From Sphingobium algorifonticola (GTDB taxonomy: Bacteria; Pseudomonadota; Alphaproteobacteria; Sphingomonadales; Sphingomonadaceae): 64,000 nucleotides of DNA. The stretch covers positions 248,001-312,000 of the forward strand of contig NZ_RZUL01000002.1 in NCBI RefSeq assembly GCF_004005485.1, in the 5' to 3' direction. The position numbers and the translations under genes were made by a program. Position 1 is the stretch's first letter. Each line of letters begins with the position of its first letter. The notes under the pieces were generated by a model. It saw only the letters and a list, made by a program, of their open reading frames with translations. It had not been told where the DNA came from and made no database searches. This document shows positions 1 to 9,112 of this stretch, in pieces.

Positions 1-1
1 C

Positions 2-259
2 ATCGCCGCACATGGCAGCCACCATACCGACGCGATCATCACGCAGGATGGCGAGCGCGCGGAACGCTTCCTCAATGCCGTCGATAGCGCCATCGTCATG
101 TGGAACGCCTCCACGCAGTTTGCCGACGGTGGCGAGTTCGGCCTGGGGGCGGAGATCGGCATATCGACCGGCCGCCTGCATGCCCGCGGCCCGGTCGCGC
201 TGGAAGGGCTGACGACCTACAAATGGCTGGTCCGCGGCATGGGACAGGCGCGCCCCTGA
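2..259 (+). CDS. proA: Gamma-glutamyl phosphate reductase, C-terminal part (gene cut by window edge)
   Basis: This is the last 85 codons of a gene that starts before the window, read in frame 2 to a TGA stop. ProA reduces gamma-glutamyl phosphate to glutamate 5-semialdehyde with NADPH, the second step of proline synthesis in the cytoplasm. The visible stretch carries hallmarks of the family's C-terminal region: HHTDAIIT, then [19 protein letters not shown], then GLTTYKW before the short tail. In many sphingomonads proA precedes nadD; here two genes lie between them. The catalytic cysteine region is outside the window, so activity cannot be judged, but the family assignment is secure. Confidence 0.93.
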   Translation: MAAHGSHHTDAIITQDGERAERFLNAVDSAIVMWNASTQFADGGEFGLGAEIGISTGRLHARGPVALEGLTTYKWLVRGMGQARP

Positions 260-337
260 CGGCTCCCGGGGTGTAAATGGGGCGCTGACTTCCTATCTGA
301 CAGGCAGCGTCCCCGCATCCCCCTCGGAGATTTCCCT

Positions 338-1378
338 ATGCGCTACAACCGCTTTGGCCGCACTGGCCTGTTCGTGTCCGAACTGTGCCTTGGCACCATG
401 ACCTTTGGCGGTGCCGAAGGCAGCATGTGGGGCAATATCGGCCGCCTGCAACTCGATGATGCCAAGGGGATCGTGAAGGCAGCGGTCGATGCGGGCATCA
501 ACTTCATCGATACCGCCAATGTTTATGGCAATGGTGCCTCCGAACAGATTCTGGGTGAAGCGATCACCGCGCTGGGTCTCAATCGTCAGGAACTGGTCAT
601 CGCGACGAAGGCGTTCGGGCCGATGGGCGAAGGGCCCAACAGTCGGGGCAACTCGCGCTATCACATCATGGATCAGGTGAAGGCCAGCCTGAAGCGTCTG
701 GGCACCGATCATATCGATCTGTATCAGATTCACGGCTGGGACGCTGCAACGCCGATGGAGGAGACCATCCGCGCGCTCGACGATCTCGTGCGGCAGGGGC
801 ATGTCCGCTATGTCGGCGTCAGCAACTGGCCGGCTTGGGCGGTTGCCAAGGCGCTGGGCATTTCCGAACGTCTCAATGCGGCGCGCTTTGAAAGCGTGCA
901 GGCGTACTACAGTATCGCAGGGCGCGATCTTGAACGTGAACTCGTGCCGATGATGCAATCCGAACAGGTGGGCCTGATGGTCTGGTCGCCGCTCGCTGGT
1001 GGCCTGCTGTCCGGCAAATACAGCCGCGACGGCGCAGGCGATGGGCGGCGCGACGCGTTCGATTTTCCGCCCGTGAACAAGGACAAGGCGTTCGACGTGA
1101 TCGATGCGATGCGCGTGATCGCCGATGCGCGCGGGGTCTCTGTGGCGCAGATCGCGCTCGCCTGGCTGCTGCACCGGCCGGTCGTGACCAGCGTGATCGT
1201 GGGCGCCAAGCGGGTGGAGCAGTTGACCGATAATATCGGCGCTACCACCCTTGTTCTGACGGCGGAGGAGATCGCAACGCTGGATGCCGTCAGCGCACTG
1301 ACGGCGGAATATCCCGGCTGGATGCTGGAAACGCAGGGTAAATATCGCGCCGACCAGCTTCATCCCGCCCCGCGCTGA
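338..1378 (+). CDS. Aldo/keto reductase
   Basis: A 346-residue cytoplasmic NAD(P)H-dependent oxidoreductase with a TIM-barrel fold that interconverts carbonyls and alcohols. The full tetrad can be read: Asp58 in FIDTAN, Tyr63 in VYGNG, Lys91 in IATKAF and His132 in QIHGWD. The C-terminal part has the cofactor-binding pattern SVIVGAKRVEQL. Length and the N-terminal RTGLFVSELCLGTMTFGG fit the bacterial YajO/Tas-like AKR group. The start follows a GGAG at 325-328. It lies 78 bases after proA and is followed by chrA, with no clear pathway link. The substrate cannot be told from sequence. Confidence 0.9.
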   Translation: MRYNRFGRTGLFVSELCLGTMTFGGAEGSMWGNIGRLQLDDAKGIVKAAVDAGINFIDTANVYGNGASEQILGEAITALGLNRQELVIATKAFGPMGEGPNSRGNSRYHIMDQVKASLKRLGTDHIDLYQIHGWDAATPMEETIRALDDLVRQGHVRYVGVSNWPAWAVAKALGISERLNAARFESVQAYYSIAGRDLERELVPMMQSEQVGLMVWSPLAGGLLSGKYSRDGAGDGRRDAFDFPPVNKDKAFDVIDAMRVIADARGVSVAQIALAWLLHRPVVTSVIVGAKRVEQLTDNIGATTLVLTAEEIATLDAVSALTAEYPGWMLETQGKYRADQLHPAPR

Positions 1379-1532
1379 ACGGTTCGCGCTTGATCCTGCA
1401 CGCCTGTCGCAATATCGGTAGGGGCGCGGGGCAAAGCGACCTCCCGCATATAAGTGCGTCTCTCCTGCCGGAAGGCGCGCTCAAGCGTTGCTCTTTTCCG
1501 CCCGCTGGCCCGCGCCTTCGGGTGCAGGGAGC

Positions 1533-2840
1533 ATGTCTATGCAACTGGTCCAGCCCAGCTTTCCCCAATTCCTGTCCGTCTTCACGCGTATCGGTTGCCT
1601 CAGCTTTGGCGGCCCCGCCGGGCAGATCGCGCTGATGCACCGTGAACTGATCGACGAGCGGCAATGGGTGGAGGAAGGCGCGTTCCTCCGCGCCCTCAAT
1701 TTCTGCCATCTGCTGCCGGGGCCGGAGGCGCAGCAGCTTGCGACCTATATCGGCTGGCGGATGTTCGGCGTGCGCGGCGGTCTGGCGGCGGGTCTGCTGT
1801 TCATCGTGCCGGGCGCGCTGGTGATGCTGGCGCTGTCGCTGCTCTATGTGCAGGCGACCGGCCTGTCGGGGTTCGAGGCGGCGATGGCCGGGGTGAAGGC
1901 GGCGGTCATCGCCATCGTGCTTCAGGCGCTGCTGCGGATTGCGAAGCGCGCGCTCAAGACGCGAGCTCAGCACTGGCTGGCGGTCGCGGCCTTCGTTGCG
2001 CTCTTCCTGTTCGATTTGCCCTTTCCACTGGTCATCGCGGCCGCCGCGCTTGTCGGACTGCTGACGGGCTCTGCCGACGGGCCGCATGCCACGGCATCGC
2101 CACCGGCCGATTCGGGTCGCACGCTTCTGACCCGGTCGGTGGGTGCCGCCGTCAAGGGCGCGCTCCTCTGGGCCGCGCCGTTCCTGCTGATCTTCGCGAC
2201 GCTTGGGCCGGATCACATATTGGCGGATATCGCGACTTTCTTCTCCACCCTCGCGCTGGTGACCTTCGGGGGGGCCTATGCGGTGCTGGCCTATATGGCG
2301 CAGGCGGCGGTGCAGGACATGGGCTGGCTTTCCGCCGGGCAGATGGCCGACGGGCTGGGTCTTGCCGAAACGACGCCGGGGCCGCTCATTCTGGTGACGC
2401 AGTTCGTCGGCTTTCTGGGCGCATGGAACGCGCCTGCGCCGTTCAGCCCGGTGGTCGCGGGCATCCTTGCCAGCATCGTCGTCCTATGGGTCACGTTCGT
2501 GCCCTGCTTCATCTGGATATTCGCGTTCGCGCCGTGGATCGAGCGGCTGGAACATGCGCGCCGCCTCCACGCCGCGCTGGCCGGGGTCACGGCGGCAGTG
2601 GTCGGCGTAATCGCGAACCTTGCACTCTGGTTTGCGCTGCATGTGCTGTTCACCCGCGTCACGCCCTTTGCCGCCGGTCCCATCCGAACGCAAATGCCCG
2701 ACGTTACGAGTTTCGATCCCGTGGCGGCGGCACTGGCGGCGGGCGCGATCGTCCTGATGCTCCGTTTCGGGCGTGGTCCGGTGACGGTGCTGGGGTTGGC
2801 GGTCCTCGCAAGTGTGGCGTGGCATGTCATAAGCCGCTGA
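1533..2840 (+). CDS. chrA: Chromate transporter, two-domain (ChrA family)
   Basis: A 435-residue inner-membrane protein of the long-chain CHR family, which exports chromate using the proton gradient. It has two homologous halves. The first carries SFGGPAGQIALMHRE and LLPGPEAQQLATYIG; the second carries VTFGGAYAVLAYMAQ and AETTPGPLILVTQFVG. Each half is followed by hydrophobic segments, giving roughly ten membrane spans. I chose ATG 1533 because a CAGGGA ribosome-binding-like sequence precedes it; an upstream in-frame ATG at 1488 would add an unlikely Pro/Arg-rich leader. It sits with the aldo/keto reductase between proA and nadD. Family is clear; chromate as the real substrate is inferred. 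Confidence 0.88.
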   Translation: MSMQLVQPSFPQFLSVFTRIGCLSFGGPAGQIALMHRELIDERQWVEEGAFLRALNFCHLLPGPEAQQLATYIGWRMFGVRGGLAAGLLFIVPGALVMLALSLLYVQATGLSGFEAAMAGVKAAVIAIVLQALLRIAKRALKTRAQHWLAVAAFVALFLFDLPFPLVIAAAALVGLLTGSADGPHATASPPADSGRTLLTRSVGAAVKGALLWAAPFLLIFATLGPDHILADIATFFSTLALVTFGGAYAVLAYMAQAAVQDMGWLSAGQMADGLGLAETTPGPLILVTQFVGFLGAWNAPAPFSPVVAGILASIVVLWVTFVPCFIWIFAFAPWIERLEHARRLHAALAGVTAAVVGVIANLALWFALHVLFTRVTPFAAGPIRTQMPDVTSFDPVAAALAAGAIVLMLRFGRGPVTVLGLAVLASVAWHVISR

Positions 2841-2876
2841 TTGCCGACTGCCTGCCAGTCTGCCAAAGCGGATGGC

Positions 2877-3506
2877 ATGGCCCGGATCGGCATATTGGGT
2901 GGTTCCTTCAACCCCGCGCATGGCGGGCATCGCGCGATATCGCTGTTCGCTCAGGACGCGCTTGGGCTGGACGAAGTCTGGTGGCTGGTTTCGCCGGGCA
3001 ATCCGCTGAAGCCCGCGCAGGATATGGCACCATTGCCCGCGCGCCTCGCCAGCGCCCGGCGGCAGGCGCGCCGCGCGCCGATCCGCGCGACCGCGATCGA
3101 GGCGCAGCTTGGCACGCGCTATACCGTCGATACGTTGCGGGCGCTGGTGCGGCGCTATCCCAAGCATGATTTCGTCTGGCTGATGGGCGGCGACAATCTG
3201 CGCCAGTTCGGCGCGTGGAGGGACTGGCGCGGCATAGCGCGCATCATGACCATTGCCGTCATCGCCCGACCGGGCTATGCTATGAGAGCAAATGGCTCTT
3301 TGGCCATGGCATGGCTGCGGCGCTTCGTCCGGCCCGCGTGCCAGAGCAGACACTGGACGGACTGGAGACCGCCGGCGCTTGTGCTGTTGCGCTTTCGCCC
3401 TGATCCAAGATCGGCAACCCTGCTGCGGCAGGCGGACCCCCTCTGGCATCGCGAGTTTACAACCCTCCGCGTGCGCGATCCGCTCACGCGCGCATTGATT
3501 ATTTGA
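2877..3506 (+). CDS. nadD: Nicotinate-nucleotide adenylyltransferase
   Basis: A 209-residue cytoplasmic enzyme that adenylates nicotinate mononucleotide to deamido-NAD in NAD synthesis. The nucleotidyltransferase signature GSFNPAHGGH lies at residues 8-17, and WLVSPGNPLK and WLMGGDNLRQF match the substrate and ATP pocket of NadD. The C-terminal ISSTxIR motif of the family appears only as a variant, SATLLR. ATG 2877 was chosen because the family begins right at the first beta strand; a TTG directly after chrA's stop would add 12 residues. It starts 36 bases after chrA and ends 10 bases before rsfS, consistent with a nadD-rsfS-rlmH operon. Confidence 0.92.
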   Translation: MARIGILGGSFNPAHGGHRAISLFAQDALGLDEVWWLVSPGNPLKPAQDMAPLPARLASARRQARRAPIRATAIEAQLGTRYTVDTLRALVRRYPKHDFVWLMGGDNLRQFGAWRDWRGIARIMTIAVIARPGYAMRANGSLAMAWLRRFVRPACQSRHWTDWRPPALVLLRFRPDPRSATLLRQADPLWHREFTTLRVRDPLTRALII

Positions 3507-3516
3507 AGGAGCAGCA

Positions 3517-3936
3517 TTGCCCAGACCGACCCCCGCCAACGATACGGCGCCGCATCCCGCGATCCCCGATCGCCCTTATGCCGACACCGAATCCGTGGCC
3601 GCCCTGCACGCCCTTGTCATGCAGTCGCTTGACGACGACCAGGCGCAGGACATCATCTCGATCCCGCTCGAAGGCAAAAGCAGCATCGCCGATTATATGG
3701 TGATCGCCAGCGGCCGCTCGTCGCGCCAGGTCGCCACCATGGCGCAGAAGCTCGCCGAACGCGTGAAGCAGTCCACGGGACGCGGCGCGCGGCTCGAAGG
3801 ATTGCCGGTCGCCGACTGGGTGCTGATCGATGCGGGTGACATCATCGTCCATCTGTTCCGCCCCGAAGTGCGCAGCTTCTACAATCTGGAACGCATGTGG
3901 GGCTTCGTGGACGCACCGGTCGCGGGCACGGCCTGA
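3517..3936 (+). CDS. rsfS: Ribosome silencing factor RsfS
   Basis: A 139-residue protein of the RsfS (Iojap/DUF143) family. It binds ribosomal protein L14 on the 50S subunit and blocks joining with 30S in starved cells. The core is intact: DIISIPLEGKSSIADYMVIA, SSRQVATMAQKLAE, DWVLIDAGDIIVHLF and REVRSFYNLE-like FRPEVRSFYNLERMW. There is no ATG at the right place. A TTG at 3517 sits 5 bases after AAGGAG (3506-3511), which overlaps the nadD stop, so TTG is the best start. An N-terminal extension of about 25 residues precedes the conserved domain. Confidence 0.92.
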   Translation: MPRPTPANDTAPHPAIPDRPYADTESVAALHALVMQSLDDDQAQDIISIPLEGKSSIADYMVIASGRSSRQVATMAQKLAERVKQSTGRGARLEGLPVADWVLIDAGDIIVHLFRPEVRSFYNLERMWGFVDAPVAGTA

Positions 3937-3970
3937 TTTCCTTCGGTTCAGGCCGAGCACGACCTCATCC

Positions 3971-4031
3971 CCGTTCGGTTCGAGCTGTCGAGAACCAAGC
4001 GCGTCGTTCTCGACCGGCTCGAACCGAACGG
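3971..4031. repeat. Paired inverted repeat, family C-like
   Basis: A 61-base imperfect palindrome between rsfS and rlmH. The outer arms CCGTTCGGTTCGAGC and GCTCGAACCGAACGG are exact complements, and inner arms GTCGAGAAC and GTTCTCGAC pair as well. Its ends resemble those of the larger element at 24322-24420 (CCGTTCG ... CGAACGG). There is no T-run, so a simple intrinsic terminator is unlikely. Confidence 0.8.
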
Positions 4032-4065
4032 AGTCAGAGGACGGCACTAACCGGGAAACTGCCTC

Positions 4066-4488
4066 ATGCTGCTGCACATCATCGCTCGCGGCAAGATAGG
4101 CCGGTCCCCCGAAGCCGATCTGGTCGATCGCTATTTGAAGCGCGTAACGCTGCCCACGCGCATCACCGAACTGCCCGATCGCGACGGCAAGCTGCCCGCC
4201 GCAGCGCCCGGAACCGTCACGGTCATGCTGGATGAAAAGGGCCAGCCGCTTTCCTCGCTCGCCTTTGCCCGGCGGATCGAGGGATGGCGCGATGGCGGCA
4301 TCCGCGAATGCCGCTTCCTGATCGGCGCGGCGGACGGCTTTGACGATGCCGCGCGGGATGGCGCGGACCTGCTGATCGCCTTCGGCGCGATGACCTGGCC
4401 GCATATGATGGCGCGGGCGATGCTGGCCGAGCAATTGTGGCGCGCCACAAGCATCCTTGCCAACCACCCCTATCATCGCGAAGGATAG
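4066..4488 (+). CDS. rlmH: 23S rRNA (pseudouridine-1915-N3)-methyltransferase RlmH
   Basis: A 140-residue SPOUT-class methyltransferase that modifies helix 69 of 23S rRNA in assembled ribosomes. It has the trefoil-knot signature GGIRECRFLIGAADGF (family GG..xxFxIGGADG), followed by the SAM-site helix FGAMTWPHMMARAMLAEQLWRA, and ends with the conserved NHPYHR. Length is slightly below the usual 155. It lies after the palindrome at 3971-4031 and is followed after 4 bases by the LytM-domain gene, so the two are probably cotranscribed. Confidence 0.92.
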   Translation: MLLHIIARGKIGRSPEADLVDRYLKRVTLPTRITELPDRDGKLPAAAPGTVTVMLDEKGQPLSSLAFARRIEGWRDGGIRECRFLIGAADGFDDAARDGADLLIAFGAMTWPHMMARAMLAEQLWRATSILANHPYHREG

Positions 4489-4492
4489 CGCG

Positions 4493-5725
4493 ATGAAACG
4501 GGGGCGGATGCGTAAGGCCTTGGGGGCGATGCTGGCACTGGCCTGCTGCATCGTCGCGGGGCAGGGCGGGGCGCAGGACGTCGTGCTGCCCGGCACCGCG
4601 GCCACCAGCCTGCGGCAGGAAAGACAGGCGCTGGAGGCGGCCCGGCGTCAGGCGGCGCAAGCCGCGGCGCGTTCGGCCCGGCTGGAGGCGCAGGCGAACG
4701 CTGCCACGCAGGAGGCTGACCGCGCCAGCCGTCGCGCCGCCGCGCTTGCCGCGCGCATCCAGCAATCCGAAGCCGATATTCAGGCTGCGCAACTGCGCGT
4801 TGCCGTCATCGCCCGGCTGCAACGCGTGCAGGCCCGGCGTCTTGCGGCACGGCAGCAGCCGATCGTGCGCCTGACGGCCGCCTTGCAGATGCTGGCGCGT
4901 CGCCCGGCCGCGCTCGCGATCGCGCAACCCGGATCGGTCAGCGATGCCGTCCATATGCGGCTGGTGCTCGACGCGGTGCTGCCTGTCATCCGCCAGCGTA
5001 CCGCGGGCCTCCGCGCGGAGCTGACGCGCAGCCGCGCGCTGCGTCGCGATGCGGAGCGGGCAGCGAAGGCGCTGGAGGACAGCCGGACGCAGCTGGCGGT
5101 GCGGCAGGGCGATCTGCGACGGCTGGAAAGCGCCCGGCGAATGGCCTCGCGCGGCTTCCGGTCGAGTGCCGCGCTGGAGGCGGACCGCGCCATCGCGCTG
5201 GGGGAGCAGGCGCGCGACATCGTCGATCTCATGGACCGGCTGGAGGAGGCAGGCGTCGTGCGCGCGCGGCTGGCGCAACTGCCCGGTCCTGTGCCCCGCC
5301 CTGTTCAGCCGATGCGGGCCGGTACGCCCCGCGCCGATACCCCTCCGGCGCAGGCCCGCCTGCCCGCCTATCGCCTGCCGGTCGTGGGGCAACTCGTCAC
5401 CGGCTTTGGCGAACTGGCGCCCAGCGGATTGCGCGCGCGAGGCCTGACGCTTGCGACGCAGCCAGGCGCGCAGGTGGTCGCCCCGACATCGGGCCGCATC
5501 GCCTTTGCCGATTATTATCGCGGCTTCGGGCAGATTCTCATCATTGATCATGGCCAGGGCTGGACGACGCTCATCACCAGCCTTCACCGGCTGTCGGTCG
5601 CGGTCGGCGACAGCGTAAGGGCGGGAACGCCTGTGGGGGTCGCGGCACCATCCGCCGCATCCGTCACTGTAGAGCTGCGCCGCAATGGCCAGCCGGTGGA
5701 TATCGTCCCGCTGCTGCGCGGCTGA
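4493..5725 (+). CDS. Periplasmic coiled-coil protein with degenerate M23/LytM domain (EnvC-like)
   Basis: A 410-residue exported protein. A signal peptide (KALGAMLALACCIVAGQGGA) is followed by a long Ala/Arg/Gln/Glu-rich coiled coil (about 40-260), a linker, and a C-terminal LytM fold (about 305-408; PVVGQLVTGFGE ... GFGQILIIDHGQGWTTLI). The zinc ligands of active M23 peptidases are missing: the HxxxD position reads LRARGLTLA and the HxH position reads SVTVELRR. Such degenerate LytM proteins, like E. coli EnvC, activate amidases at the division site rather than cutting peptidoglycan. ATG 4493 is preceded by GAAGGA inside the end of rlmH. ctpA lies two genes downstream, as in many alphaproteobacteria. 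Confidence 0.85.
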   Translation: MKRGRMRKALGAMLALACCIVAGQGGAQDVVLPGTAATSLRQERQALEAARRQAAQAAARSARLEAQANAATQEADRASRRAAALAARIQQSEADIQAAQLRVAVIARLQRVQARRLAARQQPIVRLTAALQMLARRPAALAIAQPGSVSDAVHMRLVLDAVLPVIRQRTAGLRAELTRSRALRRDAERAAKALEDSRTQLAVRQGDLRRLESARRMASRGFRSSAALEADRAIALGEQARDIVDLMDRLEEAGVVRARLAQLPGPVPRPVQPMRAGTPRADTPPAQARLPAYRLPVVGQLVTGFGELAPSGLRARGLTLATQPGAQVVAPTSGRIAFADYYRGFGQILIIDHGQGWTTLITSLHRLSVAVGDSVRAGTPVGVAAPSAASVTVELRRNGQPVDIVPLLRG

Positions 5726-5805
5726 TCGGCGCAATCGTAAATGCCTGCTGGACGTCCGTAAAACAGCGGCTAAGCTAAACGCATCAATATATTGGAGAAG
5801 TTTCC

Positions 5806-7617
5806 ATGGATCGTCGTGCCTTCCTGCTGACCAGTGGCGCAGCCGCGCTAGCCGCCGGTGTAGAGCCGGTGTTTGCCCAGGCTGCCGCAAACGCCGATGC
5901 GGCGCTCAACACGGCCTTCGACGCGATATTCGACCGCTATCTCGACAATGCGCCGACGCTCGTCACGTCGCTGGGTCTCGACAAGGGCGCGCGGGCGGCC
6001 GCGAAAAGCCAGCTGGGTGACAACAGCGCGGAAGGGCGCCAGAAGGATCTGGCGCTGACCCGCGCGGCGCTGGCGCAGCTCGAACCGTTCAAGACCCGGC
6101 CTTTGTCGGAAGCGGGCGCGCTCAATCTCGAAGTGGTGCTCTACACGCTGGCGCAGGATGTCGTAGCGCCCGAACAGTTCGGCCTGTCCTCGGTCATCCG
6201 CCCTTATCGCATTTTCCAGCAGGGCGGCACTTACTTCAGCACGCCCGATTTTCTGAATACGGCGCACAGTATTGCCAATGCGGCGGATTGCGAAGCCTAT
6301 CTGGCGCGGATGGATGCCTTCGCGACCAATCTCGACAATGACACACAGGTTCAGAAGGCGGAGGCGGCGCGTGGCTATCTTGCGCCTGCCTGGTCGCTCG
6401 ACCTGACCCTTGGCCAGCTTGCCAAGCTGCGGGAGGCGGGGGCGGCCGACAATGTGCTCGTCCAGTCGCTCGTCAAGCGCGCGGCAACGGCCGGTGTCGC
6501 AGGCGACTGGCAGACGCGCGCCGTCAAGATTCTGGAAGGCCGCATCCATCCGGCGCTCGACCGGCAGATTGCGCTGATCGGGCAATTGCGGCCGACGACC
6601 GCGGCCGGCGACGGGGTGTGGCGCGTGCCGCGCGGTGCCGATATCTATGCCGCCGCGCTCAACCAGTCGACCACCACCGATTTCACGCCCGACGAAGTGC
6701 ATCGGATGGGGCTGGAGCAGGTCGCCGACCTTTCGGCGCAGCTCGACGCCATTCTGAAGGGGCAGGGCATGACGAAGGGTTCGGTCGGCGCGCGGCTGGC
6801 GCAGCTCAACGTCGATCCGGCGCAGCTTTATCCCGATACCGCGGCCGGACGCGAAGCACTGATCGCCGATCTCAACATCAGCTACAACGCGCTGAAGGCC
6901 AAATTGTCGCAGGCGTTCGCCACGGTGCCCGATGTGCCGCTGGAAATCCGCGCGGTGCCGGTGGAGATTCAGGACGGCGCGTCCAACGGCTATTATCGCC
7001 GCGCGCCGCTCGACCAGTCGCGCCCCGCGCTCTATTTCATCAATTTGAAGGATGTCGGCGACTGGCCGAAATATACGCTGCCCTCGCTCACCTATCACGA
7101 AGGCGCGCCGGGCCATCATCTCCAGAACAGCATAGAGGCGTTCGCGGGCAAGCTGCCCCGCTTGCGCTCGCGCGGCGGCTTCAGCGCCTATGGCGAAGGC
7201 TGGGCGCTCTATGCCGAACAGGTCGCCGAAACGCTGGGCGGCTATGCGACGCCGCTGGAGCGCGCGGGCTATCTGCAATCCTTCCTGTTCCGTGCCGCGC
7301 GGCTGGTGATCGATACCGGCATTCACGACAAGCAGTGGAGCCGCGAAAAGGCGACGGCCTATATGGTGGAAACCACCGGCTTCGCACAGCCGCGTTCGCT
7401 GCGCGAAGTGGAGCGATATTGCACCCAGCCGGGGCAGGCGACGAGTTACAAGGTCGGCCATGCCGCATGGCTGCGCGCACGGGACAAGGCGCAGAAGGCG
7501 CTGGGCGAACGCTTTGACGTCAAGCAGTTCCACGAGGTGCTGAAGGAAGGACGCATGCCGCTTTCCATCCTGGAGCGGCGGATAGAGGCATGGACGCGCA
7601 AAGTGCTGGCGGGCTAG
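5806..7617 (+). CDS. DUF885 family protein, putative exported metallopeptidase
   Basis: A 603-residue protein with a twin-arginine-like leader (MDRRAFLLTSGAAALAAG). It belongs to the DUF885 family, whose members resemble M32-like zinc peptidases. The conserved YHEGAPGHHLQ sits near residue 430 and supplies a probable HExxH-like metal site; YGEGWALYAEQ and PGQATSYKVGHAAWL are further family blocks. A GGAGAAG ribosome-binding site precedes the ATG. It lies between the LytM-domain gene and ctpA, both cell-envelope genes, so a periplasmic role is plausible. The substrate is unknown. Confidence 0.88.
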   Translation: MDRRAFLLTSGAAALAAGVEPVFAQAAANADAALNTAFDAIFDRYLDNAPTLVTSLGLDKGARAAAKSQLGDNSAEGRQKDLALTRAALAQLEPFKTRPLSEAGALNLEVVLYTLAQDVVAPEQFGLSSVIRPYRIFQQGGTYFSTPDFLNTAHSIANAADCEAYLARMDAFATNLDNDTQVQKAEAARGYLAPAWSLDLTLGQLAKLREAGAADNVLVQSLVKRAATAGVAGDWQTRAVKILEGRIHPALDRQIALIGQLRPTTAAGDGVWRVPRGADIYAAALNQSTTTDFTPDEVHRMGLEQVADLSAQLDAILKGQGMTKGSVGARLAQLNVDPAQLYPDTAAGREALIADLNISYNALKAKLSQAFATVPDVPLEIRAVPVEIQDGASNGYYRRAPLDQSRPALYFINLKDVGDWPKYTLPSLTYHEGAPGHHLQNSIEAFAGKLPRLRSRGGFSAYGEGWALYAEQVAETLGGYATPLERAGYLQSFLFRAARLVIDTGIHDKQWSREKATAYMVETTGFAQPRSLREVERYCTQPGQATSYKVGHAAWLRARDKAQKALGERFDVKQFHEVLKEGRMPLSILERRIEAWTRKVLAG

Positions 7618-7737
7618 GCTGTTCGCGGCTTCTCGGCCGCTCGTCGATGGGATGCGACGTCTGTCGAGCCCGCCTTTGCGCCTTTGGACGATTGCGCCTA
7701 TATTGACAGTGGAAATCCAGCAGGACTCACGCACCTC

Positions 7738-9093
7738 ATGACATCGACCTTCCTCAAAAGCGCCGCCGCCCTCAGCGCGCTTGCGCTCATTCCCGCCGCC
7801 ACCGCCGCATTGGCAGAAGCGGAAGGCAATAGTTACAAGGCGCTCGACGAGTTCATGGACGTGTTCCAGAAGGTGCGCAGCGACTATGTGGAAAAGGTCG
7901 AGGACGACAAGCTGATAAAGGGCGCGATCGAAGGCATGCTCGCCAGCCTCGATCCGCACAGCAGCTTCCTGGACGCGCGCGATTTCGCCAATCTGCGCAC
8001 CCAGACGGAAGGCAATTACGGTGGTCTTGGCCTGTCCGTGACGCTGGAGGACGGCGCGGTCAAGGTGATCGCGCCGACCGAGGATACCCCGGCGTTCCGG
8101 GCGGGCATCAAGGCGGGCGACTATATCACGCATCTCGACGGCCAGCTCATCTATGGCGGCACGCTGGACGAGGCGGTCGAAAAGATGCGCGGTGCGCCCG
8201 GCACGTCGATCAAGCTCACCATCGTGCGCCCCGGTCGCGACAAGCCGATCGACGTGGCCCTGACGCGCGAAATCATCGAGCTGAAGCCGGTGAAGTGGGA
8301 AGTGAAAGACAATATCGGCATCATCAACATCGTCAGCTTCTCCGCCAACACCGGCGCGGACGTGCGCTCGGCGATCCGCAGCATCGACAAGGCGCTGGGC
8401 CACAAGCCGACGGGCTATGTGCTCGACCTGCGCTCCAACCCCGGCGGCTTGCTGGACGAGGCCGTCTCGGTCAGCGACGTGTTCCTGGAGCGTGGCGAGA
8501 TCGTTTCGCAGCGGGGCCGCGCGAAAGGCGACGTCGAACGCTATTATGCGAAGCCCGGTGACGATGCGAAGGGCCTGCCCGTCATCGTGCTGGTGGACAG
8601 CGGTTCCGCCTCCGCTTCGGAAATCGTCGCGGGCGCACTGCAGGATCAGCATCGCGGCCTGGTGATGGGCGAACGTAGCTTCGGCAAGGGCAGCGTGCAG
8701 ACGCTCCTGCCGCTGAGCAGCACCACGGCGCTGCGGCTGACGACGGCGCGCTATTACACGCCGTCGGGCCGCTCGGTGCAGGAAGGCGGCATCGAGCCGG
8801 ATATTCGCGTGCCGCAGCTGTCCGACGCCGATTACAAGGCCCGCCCCAAGTTCCGCGAAAGTGACCTGCGCCGCCATCTCATCAACGAAATGAAGATCGA
8901 CGACAAGACGCTGGAAGAAGACACCAAGGATGATCCGCGTTTCGCGATGACGGCCGAGGAGCTGAAGAAGAAGGGCATCGACGACTTTCAGCTCTATTAT
9001 GCGATGCAGACCATCGGCCGGGTCGGCGGTGCGAAGCCGCCGGTCATGGCCCGCGCTACCCCGGCGGCACCCCGCAAACCTGCCACCCGCTGA
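7738..9093 (+). CDS. ctpA: Carboxyl-terminal processing peptidase, S41 family
   Basis: A 451-residue periplasmic serine protease. After a signal peptide (ending near ALAEA) come the cap helices, a PDZ domain (about 85-170; GLGLSVTLEDG, AFRAGIKAGDYI) and the S41 catalytic domain. The serine lies in VDSGSASASEIVAGALQD and the lysine in GERSFGKGSVQT. The block LDLRSNPGGLLDEAV is typical. The C-terminal tail is long, Lys/Glu-rich and then Ala/Pro-rich. ATG 7738 was chosen over an upstream in-frame start at 7684 because the signal peptide begins there. Together with the LytM-domain gene upstream it fits an envelope-maintenance cluster. Confidence 0.93.
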   Translation: MTSTFLKSAAALSALALIPAATAALAEAEGNSYKALDEFMDVFQKVRSDYVEKVEDDKLIKGAIEGMLASLDPHSSFLDARDFANLRTQTEGNYGGLGLSVTLEDGAVKVIAPTEDTPAFRAGIKAGDYITHLDGQLIYGGTLDEAVEKMRGAPGTSIKLTIVRPGRDKPIDVALTREIIELKPVKWEVKDNIGIINIVSFSANTGADVRSAIRSIDKALGHKPTGYVLDLRSNPGGLLDEAVSVSDVFLERGEIVSQRGRAKGDVERYYAKPGDDAKGLPVIVLVDSGSASASEIVAGALQDQHRGLVMGERSFGKGSVQTLLPLSSTTALRLTTARYYTPSGRSVQEGGIEPDIRVPQLSDADYKARPKFRESDLRRHLINEMKIDDKTLEEDTKDDPRFAMTAEELKKKGIDDFQLYYAMQTIGRVGGAKPPVMARATPAAPRKPATR

Positions 9094-9112
9094 GGATGAT
9101 AACGGCTTTGTC

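Noticed and set aside
1664..3169. A 501-codon plus-strand frame over chrA and nadD
   Set aside because: Composition is Arg/Gly/Ala-rich with no family pattern, and it overlaps two well-supported genes in another frame.
5848..8877. A 1009-codon open frame on the minus strand
   Set aside because: It is antisense to the DUF885 and ctpA genes, both of which have clear family motifs. Long antisense frames are expected at this GC content.
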